NCBI RefSeq assembly: GCF_000504205.1
Contig: NZ_AZAJ01000001.1
Span: 2,144,879-2,208,878, forward strand
Origin: Methanolobus tindarius DSM 2278
Lineage (GTDB): Archaea > Halobacteriota > Methanosarcinia > Methanosarcinales > Methanosarcinaceae
Direction of reading: 5' to 3'
Length of the DNA: 64,000 bases
In this document: positions 25,585 to 34,693 of the stretch, piece after piece
Layout: each line of letters opens with the position of its first letter
How positions within the stretch are numbered: position 1 is the first letter of the stretch
Made by a program: the position numbers and the translations under genes
Notes under the pieces: generated by a model
What the model saw: the letters and a program-made list of their open reading frames with translations, nothing else
What the model was told of the DNA's origin: nothing
The model's database searches: none

Positions 25585-26940
25585 TTATTTTCTGGAAACT
25601 GCATCACCGACTTTCTTGTTGAGCTTGCGGTGTGTGAATTTCTTTGCATCAGGACCAGCGTAGTCTGCAACTTTGTCTCCGTTGCCTACTAATATATATT
25701 TGTAGATAAGGAGTCCTTCCATTCCGACAGGGCCACGGGCATGAATCTTGTTTGTGCTGATTCCGACTTCTGCCCCTTTTCCATAGCGGAAGCCGTCTGC
25801 AAATCGGGTTGATGCGTTAAGCATTACGCTGGATGAATCAATAAGCTCTGTGAACTTCTTCTTCTTGAGGTCATTCTCTGTAATGATGGCGTCAGTGTGA
25901 TGTGAACCGTAGTTGTTGATGTGCTCGATGGCTTCATCCATTGATTCTACTATCTTGATGGAGAGTGTGAGGTCATTATACTCAGTTCTCCAGTCATCTT
26001 CAATGGCTCTTGCTATGCTTTTAAGGAAGTCAATTTGTCCGAGTATCTCAAAGGATGTTTCGTCACAGCGCATCTGGACACCTGCATCATCATACATTCT
26101 TGCCATCTTTGGCAGGAATTTTTCTGCAATTTCCGCATTTATAAGCAGTGTTTCCATTGCGTTGCAGACAGCAGGATACTGTACTTTTGAATCAAAACAT
26201 ACTTCGTATGCCTTTGAAAGGTCTGCTTCATCGTCAACATAAACATGGCAGATACCGTCTGCATGTCCGAGAACCGGAATCTTTGTGTTGTCCTGCATGT
26301 ATTTGACAAATGCATTGGAGCCTCTTGGGATTAGCAGGTCGATGTATGCGTCCATGCTCAGGATATCGTTGACTTCTTCCCTTGTTTCCATGAGCTGGAA
26401 TGCACCGCTTGTCATTCCCTTTGTTGATTCTGCAGCTTCATTTAATAAGTCAAAGATCACGCGGTTGGAATTTAGTGCCTCGCTTCCACCTTTGAATATG
26501 GTTGCATTGCCGCTTTTAAGACATAAGGACATGACCTGTGGCACTACATCTGGGCGTGCTTCAAATATCACTCCAATAAGTCCGATTGGACAGCTTACCT
26601 GATAGAGTTCGAGTCCCTGATCAAGCTCAAGAGCATCAATAGTTTTACCTACCGGGTCTTCGAGTTTGATTACGTCACGGATTCCATCTATCATTCCGCT
26701 TATCTTGCTGTCGCTGACCTTGAGCCTGTCTACAAGAGCCTGGGAAAGTTCCCCTTTCCTTTTCAGCTTCTCTGCCGCTTCAATGTCTTTCTGGTTTGCT
26801 TCGAGTATCTTATCGCGATTATCGTCAAGTGCCTGTGCCATTGCTTCAAGAGCTTCATTCTTTGTGTCTGTGCTGACGCTTGCAAGAATGATAGACGCCT
26901 TCTTTGCTTCAATGACCTTTTCTTCAATTTCAAGAACCAT
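25585..26940 (-). CDS. proA: ProA, gamma-glutamyl phosphate reductase
   Basis: 451 residues. An aldehyde-dehydrogenase-fold enzyme that reduces gamma-glutamyl phosphate with NADPH to the semialdehyde that cyclises to pyrroline-5-carboxylate. The catalytic Cys is in QYPAVCNAMETLL, and the cofactor region IGVIFEARPDVVPQ is present. It has a C-terminal extension (HRKLNKKVGDAVSRK) slightly longer than usual. It is first in the operon with proB; AGGGTGG precedes the ATG at 26940. Two perfect palindromes lie about 60 and 90 bases upstream and may be operators. proC is not in the window. Confidence 0.95.
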   Translation of the reverse strand: MVLEIEEKVIEAKKASIILASVSTDTKNEALEAMAQALDDNRDKILEANQKDIEAAEKLKRKGELSQALVDRLKVSDSKISGMIDGIRDVIKLEDPVGKTIDALELDQGLELYQVSCPIGLIGVIFEARPDVVPQVMSLCLKSGNATIFKGGSEALNSNRVIFDLLNEAAESTKGMTSGAFQLMETREEVNDILSMDAYIDLLIPRGSNAFVKYMQDNTKIPVLGHADGICHVYVDDEADLSKAYEVCFDSKVQYPAVCNAMETLLINAEIAEKFLPKMARMYDDAGVQMRCDETSFEILGQIDFLKSIARAIEDDWRTEYNDLTLSIKIVESMDEAIEHINNYGSHHTDAIITENDLKKKKFTELIDSSSVMLNASTRFADGFRYGKGAEVGISTNKIHARGPVGMEGLLIYKYILVGNGDKVADYAGPDAKKFTHRKLNKKVGDAVSRK

Positions 26941-26996
26941 GAATAAACCACCCTGGGTTTGTTAAAAGAGTGATGTCAGATTATATTGATTTTTAT

Positions 26997-27040
26997 TCTA
27001 CTATAGTAGATGAGCAGACATATTTACAAGTATACTTGTA
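26997..27040 (-). promoter_or_regulatory. Two perfect palindromes upstream of proAB
   Basis: TCTACTATAGTAGA (26997-27010, 14 bp) and TACAAGTATACTTGTA (27025-27040, 16 bp) are both perfect inverted repeats, with centres 29 bp apart, in the 158-base space before proA. Different half-sites suggest two regulators or a regulator plus a promoter element. Reading toward proA, AT-rich stretches beyond the first palindrome could be the TATA box. Confidence 0.5.
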
Positions 27041-27098
27041 GACATTGCACATAGTTCTTTGGTTTTATATTTGTCGATTATGATGTCAGAGTAGGTGT

Positions 27099-27824
27099 CT
27101 ATCTTCGTGAATTCAACTTTGCAAGCAAGCGAAGAATTTCAAGATAAAGCCATACAAGTGTTACCATAAGTCCGAATGCACTGTACCATTCCATGTATTT
27201 TGGAGCGTGGGCTTCAACTCCGCTTTCTATAAAGTCAAAATCAAGTACAAGGTTAAGTGCAGCGACAATAATAACAACCAGACTGATTCCAATACTCAGG
27301 GGACTTGCATTATCTATCTGAAGTACGGGTATTGAACTTCCAAAAAAACCCATTGCAAAATTAATTACATAAACAACTGCAATCCCTGCAGTAGCAGCAA
27401 ATACACCTAACTTGAAGTTTTCAGTTGGTTTTATGATATGTGATTTGTAGGCAAACAAAAGTGCAAAGAATACTCCTATTGTAAGAAAAACTGCCTGTGA
27501 AACAATTCCCGGGTACATAGTTTCGAAAAAGAATGATATGCCTCCAAGGGCAAGCCCTTCAAATGCAGCGTATATGGGAGCAGTAATAGTTGATGCGGTC
27601 TTTTTGAAAACGGTAATGATGGCTGTAATTAATCCTCCGATTACACCTATCATAATTAAGCCCTGACTCTCAGCTCCCAGCCCCCACGTGTACGTTGCAG
27701 TAAGAAGTAAAATGCCAAGCAAAATGAGTGACTTGTTAGCAGTTCCTTCCAGGGTCATAACGTTTTCAGAAGATGTCAGATTGCTAAATGTATTTTTATT
27801 CAAAGCTGGATTTGCTGTACGCAT
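27099..27824 (-). CDS. Bax inhibitor-1/YccA-family membrane protein
   Basis: 241 residues with about seven transmembrane helices after a roughly 28-residue soluble N-terminus (MRTANPALNKNTF). The pattern matches the Bax1-I family branch found in bacteria and archaea (COG4760), with a helix ending in VLDFDFIE and a last segment rich in aromatic residues. Relatives act as pH-sensitive calcium leak channels or in membrane stress; here the role is unknown. It is a single gene between proAB and the RMD1-like gene. Confidence 0.85.
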   Translation of the reverse strand: MRTANPALNKNTFSNLTSSENVMTLEGTANKSLILLGILLLTATYTWGLGAESQGLIMIGVIGGLITAIITVFKKTASTITAPIYAAFEGLALGGISFFFETMYPGIVSQAVFLTIGVFFALLFAYKSHIIKPTENFKLGVFAATAGIAVVYVINFAMGFFGSSIPVLQIDNASPLSIGISLVVIIVAALNLVLDFDFIESGVEAHAPKYMEWYSAFGLMVTLVWLYLEILRLLAKLNSRR

Positions 27825-27934
27825 TATGTAATCACTCTTTGTTTTATATAGGTGGATAGTTAAGTTATCGTAGTATGAATTAGCTTCACTATGATATATA
27901 TTTTTATAGAATGTACTTAAAACCTGTTATTTTT

Positions 27935-27980
27935 AGTAAAGGATTCTTTACTTAGAATCCTCTCTTCAATTCTAAGTAAA
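27935..27980 (-). terminator. Inverted-repeat cluster between the RMD1-like and Bax-like genes
   Basis: TTTACTTAGAAT (27947-27958) and ATTCTAAGTAAA (27969-27980) form a perfect 12-bp stem with a 10-base loop. An upstream AGTAAA (27935-27940) could instead pair with TTTACT, giving two mutually exclusive hairpins. The position just past the stop at 28010 suggests a terminator, but no T-run follows on the minus strand. Confidence 0.4.
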
Positions 27981-28009
27981 GCAAACTAAATTAAACAAAA
28001 ACCACAGTT

Positions 28010-29071
28010 TCAAACAATCCTCTCCACCACAGCCATCACAATCTCAATAGCAATCAGCACAATAATTATCCATTCAAGATAATTGGAATGCTCGATTCTT
28101 ACCTCATCAGAGAGCATTGAATAATTGTCTTTTATCATGTCGATTTTACGATTTACACTCTCGCTCCATTGCTCGCTTCTTAGTGTTTTCAGGACGGTCG
28201 CATATACTCTTGCATAGTAAACGTCCTCAGTGACTTTGATAAGGTTGTTGACTTTCTCGGTGACTTCGGAAAGGGCTACGTTATCCTGCATTAGCTGTGT
28301 CATAATAGTCCTGTAAAGTTGTCTTCTTCTGAAGAATGATAATTTATCTGCAAGGGCAATGTCATCGTACATCTTTTCCATGCTTCTGCTCAGTTCCCTG
28401 TCATAGTAACGCAGCTCAAAGACCTGCACATTTGCAAACTCAATGAGGTCAAAAAGGTCTGTAGGAGTATCAGGGTCGCAGATCAGGGCAGAGTCCCAGG
28501 AAAAAATGGCACGGTCATTTTTACTGTAACTGTGAGTACCTTTGAGAATTTCCTCTCTCATCTGGGGTGAGAAATCTATTTTCTCGCCTGCAAGGAGTGG
28601 CATCGGGTCAATAGAATCATCCATCCAGTCCATATGGTAAATGGTATAGTCTTCAAAGAAATCAGGGGTAAATGAAAAGCCTTTGATGTGTGGTTTGAGT
28701 ATATCTGCAAGCGTATTGAGGTGTGAAAGGAACAATTCTTCAAGTCCTTCCTGCTCAGAGAACAAAAGTGCAGTTTTCTCAAGGAATTTGAAATCTGCAT
28801 CTCCTTTCTCGTAAGCGAGACACAGACTGATGGCACCAACACGGAAAATACGTGCAAAAACTGAGAACTTAAAGTTCTCTCCATCTTTTTCTACATTGCA
28901 TTGTCCAAGCCTGATAAGCAATGGTGAAACATCTATTATGATTGATGTAGGCCTGACACGCACAAAACTTGCTCTTGCCGTTGTAAAACTGCTGGCAAGT
29001 TCCTTTTCAAGCCAGTCAAGGTCAATATCCAGTCCTATGTCATAGATCCTGTAAAAACGAATCGTTATCAT
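28010..29071 (-). CDS. RMD1/DUF155-like protein
   Basis: 353 residues with an alpha/beta N-terminal part, a long helical middle, and one C-terminal membrane helix preceded by YLEWIIIVLIAIEIVMAVVE. That ending is the hallmark of the RMD1/SIF2 (DUF155) family, which in eukaryotes is linked to mitochondrial translation or microtubules. The biochemical role is unknown in all domains. It is a single gene on the minus strand, divergent from iorA. Confidence 0.7.
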   Translation of the reverse strand: MITIRFYRIYDIGLDIDLDWLEKELASSFTTARASFVRVRPTSIIIDVSPLLIRLGQCNVEKDGENFKFSVFARIFRVGAISLCLAYEKGDADFKFLEKTALLFSEQEGLEELFLSHLNTLADILKPHIKGFSFTPDFFEDYTIYHMDWMDDSIDPMPLLAGEKIDFSPQMREEILKGTHSYSKNDRAIFSWDSALICDPDTPTDLFDLIEFANVQVFELRYYDRELSRSMEKMYDDIALADKLSFFRRRQLYRTIMTQLMQDNVALSEVTEKVNNLIKVTEDVYYARVYATVLKTLRSEQWSESVNRKIDMIKDNYSMLSDEVRIEHSNYLEWIIIVLIAIEIVMAVVERIV

Positions 29072-29276
29072 GGATTATTATCTCCTGCGGAGAACTATGA
29101 TCCATATTGGACAGTGTAAGCTTATAAAGCTTTACAAGGTGCTGTTAATTGCTATAATTTTTCTGTTTTCCTTTCAGTTATTGGTAAATCATCATGCAGT
29201 GACATGTGTTAGCATGCAACATTCTTCCAGATATCTTTATCAATAATCATTTTGTATGACTTGGCAGGAGATTAAC

Positions 29277-31106
29277 ATGAGCACACGCGAGTACATGCTG
29301 GGAAACGTTGCAATAGCACGCGGTATCGTAGAAGGAGGCGGACAGGTCATATCCGGATATCCCGGAACACCTTCCTCTGAGATCATCGGTACACTGGCAG
29401 CAATGTTGGAAAGAGACTTTTATGTAGAGTGGTCGGTCAATGAGAAAGTTGCCCTTGAAGTGGCAGCAGGTGCTGCAATGGCTGGCGTGCGTTCAGTGGT
29501 CACAATGAAACACGTCGGGTTAAATGTAGCAGCAGACCCCTTGCTCACACTTGCCTACACAGGTGTCAAAGGCAGTATGGTAATAATCGTTGCAGACGAC
29601 CCATCATGTCACTCATCACAGAACGAGCAGGACACTCGCAGGTACTCACAATTCTCACTCATACCATGCTTTGACCCTTCCACACCACAGGAAGCCAAGG
29701 ACATGATACCTTACGCATTTGAATTCTCTAATAAGGTCCAGATGCCTGTTATCTTCAGGCCTACAACCCGTATCTCCCACGGAAAATCCGATATTCAGCT
29801 CGGACCTGTGGAAGAAACCAGGCCTGCAGCAGAGTTTGTAAAAGAACTTGAAAGATGGGTCATGGTGCCAAAGAATGCAAGGATACAGCACCCTCGCCTT
29901 CTTGAATCCCAAAAAATAATGCAGGATGAACTGGAAAACTCTCCGTGGAATTGTCTTGAACTCGAAGACGGTGCAAAGGTCGGAGTAATAGCATCGGGTA
30001 TTGCTTCTGTTTATGCAAAGGAAGCCATCATTAAACAGGGAATCAATGCATCATTCCTGAAGATAGGAACATATCCGATTCCAGATAAGAAGATTCGCAC
30101 TCTTATGGAAAATACAGAGAAGCTAATCATTTTCGAGGAAATGGAACCTGTTGTTGAGGAACAGGTCAGGATAATCGCACAGCAGACTGGCTCAACTGTG
30201 GATATAGTTGGTAAAACGCCAGGTCCGGTTCCAAGAATTTATGAATTGAATACTGATATCTGTGCTGATGTTCTTGCAGAAGTCCTTGAACTTGAAAGAC
30301 CGGATGTCCCTGCAGAAGTCGCAGAAGATTTCGATTACGACAGGTGCAGGATTGACCTGCCAATGCGTCCTCCTGTAATGTGTCCGGGATGTTCACACAG
30401 GGCAAGTTTCCATGTCATGAAAAAAGTCTACGGCAAGGATGCTATCTTCCCAAGTGACATCGGTTGCTACACACTGGGAATCCAGAGTGGCACAGTTGAT
30501 ACAACACTCTGTATGGGTGGAAGCATAACCGTAGCAAGCGGAATGTATCAGGCAGGAGAGAAAAAACCAATCTGTTGCTCAATCGGCGATTCAACATTCT
30601 TCCACACTGGAATGAATGGTCTTCTCAATGCTATCTATAATAAAGCAGACATCACAGTAACTATAGTAGACAACCGCATTACAGCAATGACCGGTCATCA
30701 GCCAAACCCTGGAATGGGAAAGCTTGCAACAGGTGAGCCAACCATTGAAGTTTCCCTTGAGGAATTATGTAAGAGTATGGGTGCTGGATTTGTTGAAAGT
30801 GTTGACCCTTATGACCTTGAAAAGACAGAAGAGGTTTTCAAAAGGGCAAAGGAATACAAGGGAACATCAGTCGTTATCACAAGACAGTATTGTGTCATTG
30901 ATGCAAAGCGTTCCGGTATTCGCAGGAAGCCATTAACTATCGATGCTGAGAAGTGCGTTGGTTGCAAACTCTGTGTAAACCTCGGTTGCCCAGCTATCGA
31001 GTTCGATACAACTACAAAGAAAGCATCCATAAATACAATGTGTACGGGGTGCGGAGTATGTGCAGCCCTTTGTAAGTTCGATGCCATCACGGAGGTGAAG
31101 AAATGA
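29277..31106 (+). CDS. iorA: IorA, indolepyruvate ferredoxin oxidoreductase alpha subunit
   Basis: 609 residues. With IorB it oxidatively decarboxylates aryl-pyruvates from aromatic amino acids (or works in reverse) using TPP and ferredoxin. The N-terminal pyrimidine domain begins REYMLGNVAIARGIVEGGG; the TPP domain has CPGCSHRASF and GDSTFFHTG; the C-terminal ferredoxin part has CVGCKLC and CTGCGVC for two 4Fe-4S clusters. ATG 29277 follows AGGAG by six bases and is preferred to ATG 29256. The stop overlaps the iorB start as ATGA. Confidence 0.96.
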   Translation: MSTREYMLGNVAIARGIVEGGGQVISGYPGTPSSEIIGTLAAMLERDFYVEWSVNEKVALEVAAGAAMAGVRSVVTMKHVGLNVAADPLLTLAYTGVKGSMVIIVADDPSCHSSQNEQDTRRYSQFSLIPCFDPSTPQEAKDMIPYAFEFSNKVQMPVIFRPTTRISHGKSDIQLGPVEETRPAAEFVKELERWVMVPKNARIQHPRLLESQKIMQDELENSPWNCLELEDGAKVGVIASGIASVYAKEAIIKQGINASFLKIGTYPIPDKKIRTLMENTEKLIIFEEMEPVVEEQVRIIAQQTGSTVDIVGKTPGPVPRIYELNTDICADVLAEVLELERPDVPAEVAEDFDYDRCRIDLPMRPPVMCPGCSHRASFHVMKKVYGKDAIFPSDIGCYTLGIQSGTVDTTLCMGGSITVASGMYQAGEKKPICCSIGDSTFFHTGMNGLLNAIYNKADITVTIVDNRITAMTGHQPNPGMGKLATGEPTIEVSLEELCKSMGAGFVESVDPYDLEKTEEVFKRAKEYKGTSVVITRQYCVIDAKRSGIRRKPLTIDAEKCVGCKLCVNLGCPAIEFDTTTKKASINTMCTGCGVCAALCKFDAITEVKK

Positions 31107-31699
31107 GTGCTGAAGGAATATCTAAATTCGATCTTGTCATTGCTGGTGTTGGTGGTCAGGGTACCATTCTTGCATCAGATATAATCGGAAAGGCTGCTGT
31201 AAAGGAAAACATGTCTGTGCGTGCAGCAGAGACGCATGGAATGGCACAGCGTGGCGGTTCTGTAGTAAATCACATCAGACTTGGCTGCGAACTTGGTTCA
31301 ATGATTCCAATGAAAGGTGCTGATGTTCTGCTCGCACTTGAACCTAGTGAAGCACTCAGGTATCTTGAATTCCTATCCGATGAAGGTACTATAATAGTAA
31401 ATACTGATCCGATTCTTCCGGTGACTGTGACCTCAGGACAGTGTACATATCCTGATGTCGATGCAATAATTTCAAAAATGGAAGAAACCCATAAGGTAAA
31501 AGCTTTCAATGCAACTGAGCTTGCAAAAGAAGCAGGTCATCCACAGTCCATGAACGTTGTCATGGTTGGTGCAGTTTCAAGCTACCTGCCGGTTTCCGTT
31601 GATACTCTGGTTGATTGTGCTAAGGAACTAGTTCCCCGGAAGACAATTGATATCAACGTAAAGGCTTTTGAGATGGGCAGGTCTGTAACACAGGGATGA
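31103..31699 (+). CDS. iorB: IorB, indolepyruvate ferredoxin oxidoreductase beta subunit
   Basis: 198 residues forming the gamma-type domain of 2-oxoacid ferredoxin oxidoreductases, with GVGGQGTILASDIIG near the N-terminus and ETHGMAQRGGSVVNHIR. It pairs with IorA, with which it overlaps by four bases (translational coupling). A hairpin with a short T-run ends the two-gene operon. Confidence 0.96.
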   Translation: MSAEGISKFDLVIAGVGGQGTILASDIIGKAAVKENMSVRAAETHGMAQRGGSVVNHIRLGCELGSMIPMKGADVLLALEPSEALRYLEFLSDEGTIIVNTDPILPVTVTSGQCTYPDVDAIISKMEETHKVKAFNATELAKEAGHPQSMNVVMVGAVSSYLPVSVDTLVDCAKELVPRKTIDINVKAFEMGRSVTQG

Positions 31700-31714
31700 T
31701 TTTATCATCCTTTT
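31694..31714 (+). terminator. Terminator hairpin after iorB
   Basis: GGATGAT-TTT-ATCATCC overlaps the iorB stop and is followed by TTTTCTAATC. The remaining space to 32006 is AT-rich; TTTAAATTATAT and TTATATTATATT around 31952-31980 are the likely promoter of the next operon. Confidence 0.6.
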
Positions 31715-32006
31715 CTAATCTATATTTTTCTAATTTTGAATTTATATTAGTATTATTGTGCACATAGCTGCAAAAATTTAGTTTTTCCCGTTTCTTTTTA
31801 GATCGAATTATTCTTTAATTATTCTATGCAGAGCATCCGGTTGTTTAATTTTAACTTCCTATTTATTTTAATTACTATATGATTTCTTTCGACATGTGTA
31901 TACTTACTCAGGTATCTTTTTTATATTAATTCTGTTATTTTTAGCAAAGTCTTTAAATTATATTGTCTTATATTATATTGCACCATAAATTTTGGAGGGT
32001 AAAACT

Positions 32007-32621
32007 ATGGTATCAGTTGGTCAAAAACTATTAGATGTTCCTTTCGGGGACATGATTAAAGAAATGGCATTTGCCATTGCCGAGGGTCAGACAGCACTTG
32101 ATATGAATTCTGTCAATGTTGCACAGGCTCTTGCAGAGACAGAGCTAGAGGCTGGAAGTGTAATTCTCTACATAGAAGAAACAGTGGATGAGGATGGTAA
32201 CGTAACTGCAAGTAATGTGGTTACCAATGACCAACCAATGTCCTTGTTGACTTATGGTATGGAGCCACGTTTCTATGAGTTTACTGAATCTATCATTGAA
32301 GTAAAAATGACTATATCAATGAAGAGGGAATACTCAACTGAAAGAAAGTATGGCAGAGAATTCAAATTTACCAATGAATCCAAGATCAAGGGAAGTTACA
32401 AGTCTGGCGGGCTTGCAGGTCTTCTCTTTGGAAAATCAAAGGCAAGTTATGAAAACACTACAAATGTTGCATACACATCTACCTATGATGCAACATATAA
32501 GTCAAAGTACACTTTCAATGAATCAGGTACAAGTCTCCTGAGGACCACTTTAAAGCCAGTGCCTGCTCCGGAAAGAGCTGTTCCGACCGTAAGGGTCAAA
32601 GAGAGCGGTTCTACAGAGTAA
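32007..32621 (+). CDS. Uncharacterised protein A of the PASTA operon
   Basis: 204 residues, soluble, with no signal peptide. An N-terminal helical motif (LLDVPFGDMIKEMAFAIAEG, then QTALDMNS), a central beta pair with EVKMTISM, a Lys/Tyr/Ser-rich repetitive stretch (SYKSGG, KASYENT, TYKSKYTF) and the end GTSLLRTTLKPVPAPER are visible. The same N-terminal, central and C-terminal motifs recur in the next gene, so the two are paralogues. The layout recalls DUF2589-type proteins, but I would not assign that family. ATG 32007 is chosen for GGAGGG at 31994-31999. It is the first gene of a four-gene operon. Confidence 0.75.
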   Translation: MVSVGQKLLDVPFGDMIKEMAFAIAEGQTALDMNSVNVAQALAETELEAGSVILYIEETVDEDGNVTASNVVTNDQPMSLLTYGMEPRFYEFTESIIEVKMTISMKREYSTERKYGREFKFTNESKIKGSYKSGGLAGLLFGKSKASYENTTNVAYTSTYDATYKSKYTFNESGTSLLRTTLKPVPAPERAVPTVRVKESGSTE

Positions 32622-32693
32622 GGTGAATATTTGATATCAATGCAGAGCTTCTGCATTGGTAATCTTTTTTCAAAATAATCAGGAGGTATTCTA

Positions 32694-33101
32694 TTGCCAT
32701 CCATTAGTAGTGAAAATATCGAAGAGGTTCTTGTAAGTCCACTCTCAACAATCCTTGCTGAAATGGGCAAGTCAATTGCACAAACGCAGAAAGCAATGGA
32801 TCGTAACTCAATTGATACTCAGATTGAACTGTCCAGTGATGAAGTACTCAAAGATTACAATCTGGAAGCTACATGGTATCATTTGCCTGAAGTGGATATT
32901 GAACTTAAGATGGCTCTTTCCATGTCATATGAAGAAGAAAAAGATTCAAAAGGTCGTGTCCGCGGATACAAACGAGTTCTGAAAGCAGCACCTTTGAATG
33001 CATCTTATAAATCACTTAATTCCTATGATGTAGAAGGCTCAAGTGTCCTGAAGGCAAAGATCGTATCGGTACCACCATCTTACCGGGTAACTGAAGAATA
33101 A
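32694..33101 (+). CDS. Uncharacterised protein B of the PASTA operon (paralogue of A)
   Basis: 135 residues starting with TTG 32694, which is well supported by AGGAGGT six bases upstream. Motifs shared with protein A, in the same order: SPLSTILAEMGKSIAQTQ with KAMDRNS, the central VDIELKMALSMSY and the ending GSSVLKAKIVSVPPSYR. It is shorter because the repetitive Lys/Tyr/Ser insert is missing. No catalytic or membrane features are present. It probably forms homo- or hetero-oligomers with A, by inference from paralogy. Confidence 0.72.
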   Translation: MPSISSENIEEVLVSPLSTILAEMGKSIAQTQKAMDRNSIDTQIELSSDEVLKDYNLEATWYHLPEVDIELKMALSMSYEEEKDSKGRVRGYKRVLKAAPLNASYKSLNSYDVEGSSVLKAKIVSVPPSYRVTEE

Positions 33102-33117
33102 GTATGGGAGGGGTGGA

Positions 33118-34188
33118 ATGACTGATGTTAGTGAACTCAGGAAAAATATTGAAAGTTTGAACAAAGCAACGACTGCTGCGTCAAAAAGAAAAAGTTATCT
33201 TTTAGCTGAAAGAAGCGTTGCTTCCATTGAGGCCGAATTTAATAATATAAACAAGGAGCTTGTATCAAAATCAGATACACTTGAAAAACTCCGAAAAGAA
33301 AATCTGGCTTTAAAACAGGAATATAATGTACTTGATAGTCGCGTGAAGGATATCATCAATGAAAAGCTGGAGATGGAGAAGAAGCTGGAGCAATTATCAC
33401 GTACAAGGCCAGAGCTTTCCTCAACAAATCTGGTAAGAGCTTTCAGTGATTCTCTTAATAGTATGGATTCCTCTCTAAAAGGAAGTTCCTCAAGGGTCAA
33501 TTATAGTATTAGTTCAATGAACATTAAGCTTAAGACAAACATTGCCATGAATGGAAACGATCTTTGTTTCCAGTTACCTAAAGCTGATGATCTGATTCCT
33601 GCAAGTAATCTGAGTGAGGTGGAATTCACAATTAGCTCATCATCAAAGGCTCCTGAATTTACCAGTTATGAGGATGTACCTGATGTTGTTGGTGTAGATC
33701 TTGAAACTGCAATTGCTGTTATCAAAGAAGCAGGTTTTGTTCAGGGCGAGCTCATTGAAAAGGACAGTGAATTAGAACAGGGCACTGTACTTTCGCAGAT
33801 ACCATCAGGCAATTCAGTTGCAAAGTCAGGTGATGCAGTAGATCTTGTAATTTCAAAGATCACGTCTGTTGAGGTTCCTGATCTGGCGGGTAATACTCTT
33901 GCATCTGCTAAGAAATCACTTGTAACTATCGGCCTATCTTTGGGAAAGGTAACTGAAGAGGTGAATTCCTTAAAAGCAGGTACGATTATAAGTCAGTCCA
34001 TTGAAGCAGGTAGTTATGCAGATATTGGTTCTGCTATAGATCTTGTTGTTGCAAGTTCTAAAACTGAATTTGCTGCAGTTTCAGGAAAAACAACTGTAGG
34101 TTCATCAGTTTTAACACCGGCTTCCAAACCAGTATCTAAAGTGTCTACTAGAATAAGTCCCACAAGGAAATCGGTTTTAAGGAAGTAA
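33118..34188 (+). CDS. Coiled-coil protein with two PASTA domains
   Basis: 356 residues. Residues 3-95 form a charged coiled coil. About 125-180 contain SMNIKLKTNIAMN and SEVEFTISSSS, echoing the beta motif of proteins A and B. Two PASTA domains follow (about 186-246, beginning VPDVVGVDLETAIAVIKEAG, and 251-312, beginning VPDLAGNTLASAKKSL), then a basic Ser/Thr tail. PASTA domains normally lie outside the cell on Ser/Thr kinases or penicillin-binding proteins, but here there is no kinase, signal or membrane segment, so the protein looks cytoplasmic. It lies 16 bases after protein B, with GGAGGGG before the ATG. Confidence 0.8.
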   Translation: MTDVSELRKNIESLNKATTAASKRKSYLLAERSVASIEAEFNNINKELVSKSDTLEKLRKENLALKQEYNVLDSRVKDIINEKLEMEKKLEQLSRTRPELSSTNLVRAFSDSLNSMDSSLKGSSSRVNYSISSMNIKLKTNIAMNGNDLCFQLPKADDLIPASNLSEVEFTISSSSKAPEFTSYEDVPDVVGVDLETAIAVIKEAGFVQGELIEKDSELEQGTVLSQIPSGNSVAKSGDAVDLVISKITSVEVPDLAGNTLASAKKSLVTIGLSLGKVTEEVNSLKAGTIISQSIEAGSYADIGSAIDLVVASSKTEFAAVSGKTTVGSSVLTPASKPVSKVSTRISPTRKSVLRK

Positions 34189-34193
34189 TTGGA

Positions 34194-34439
34194 ATGCCTG
34201 TTGAAACACATCTTGTAAGGGTTGCAGATAATGCAACTCCTTCCCAGATAGAGGGCATTCTAAAAGCTCTTGTAAGTATTGGGGGCCGGGTTGATGTTAT
34301 TGCAAATAAAAGTATAATTGCCACCTTTGATGGCGATTACTCTGAAGTTATCAAACGCAAACCGGGCGTTCTTCTTGTTGGCGGTGTGAATTTCAGGGGC
34401 CGTACTGTGAGAAAAGTTGTTAAACGAAGTTCGCAATAA
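34194..34439 (+). CDS. Small protein resembling the I9 inhibitor/propeptide fold
   Basis: 81 residues. The order HLVRVADNATPSQIEGILKA, then GGRVDVIANKSIIATFDGD, then SEVIKRKPGVLLVGGVNF follows the beta-alpha-beta-beta-alpha-beta plan of subtilisin propeptide inhibitors (I9), including the 'pGVxxV' turn. The C-terminus is strongly basic (RGRTVRKVVKRSS). No subtilisin is encoded nearby, so protease inhibition is only one option; a small assembly or binding domain is another. It starts five bases after the PASTA gene and ends the operon. Confidence 0.6.
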   Translation: MPVETHLVRVADNATPSQIEGILKALVSIGGRVDVIANKSIIATFDGDYSEVIKRKPGVLLVGGVNFRGRTVRKVVKRSSQ

Positions 34440-34693
34440 ATTCAACATTGTGAACTTGCGTTTTCTTATCTTCTTATATATTATACTGTAGTAAGCTTTT
34501 TCTTATTGTCCATTTTACTTGAGAGAGTTCATACATATGGTGTAACTTTATAGGTTCATGTTTGATATGTATTCTTTAATTCGTTCTTGTTTGCTTAGAT
34601 TCATATATAAGCAGCAACATCATATTGTCGAAAAACTTGTTTTTTGTACAACTTATACTTCTTCGTATTTTCAGTCTCTTTTCTTGCAAAGGC

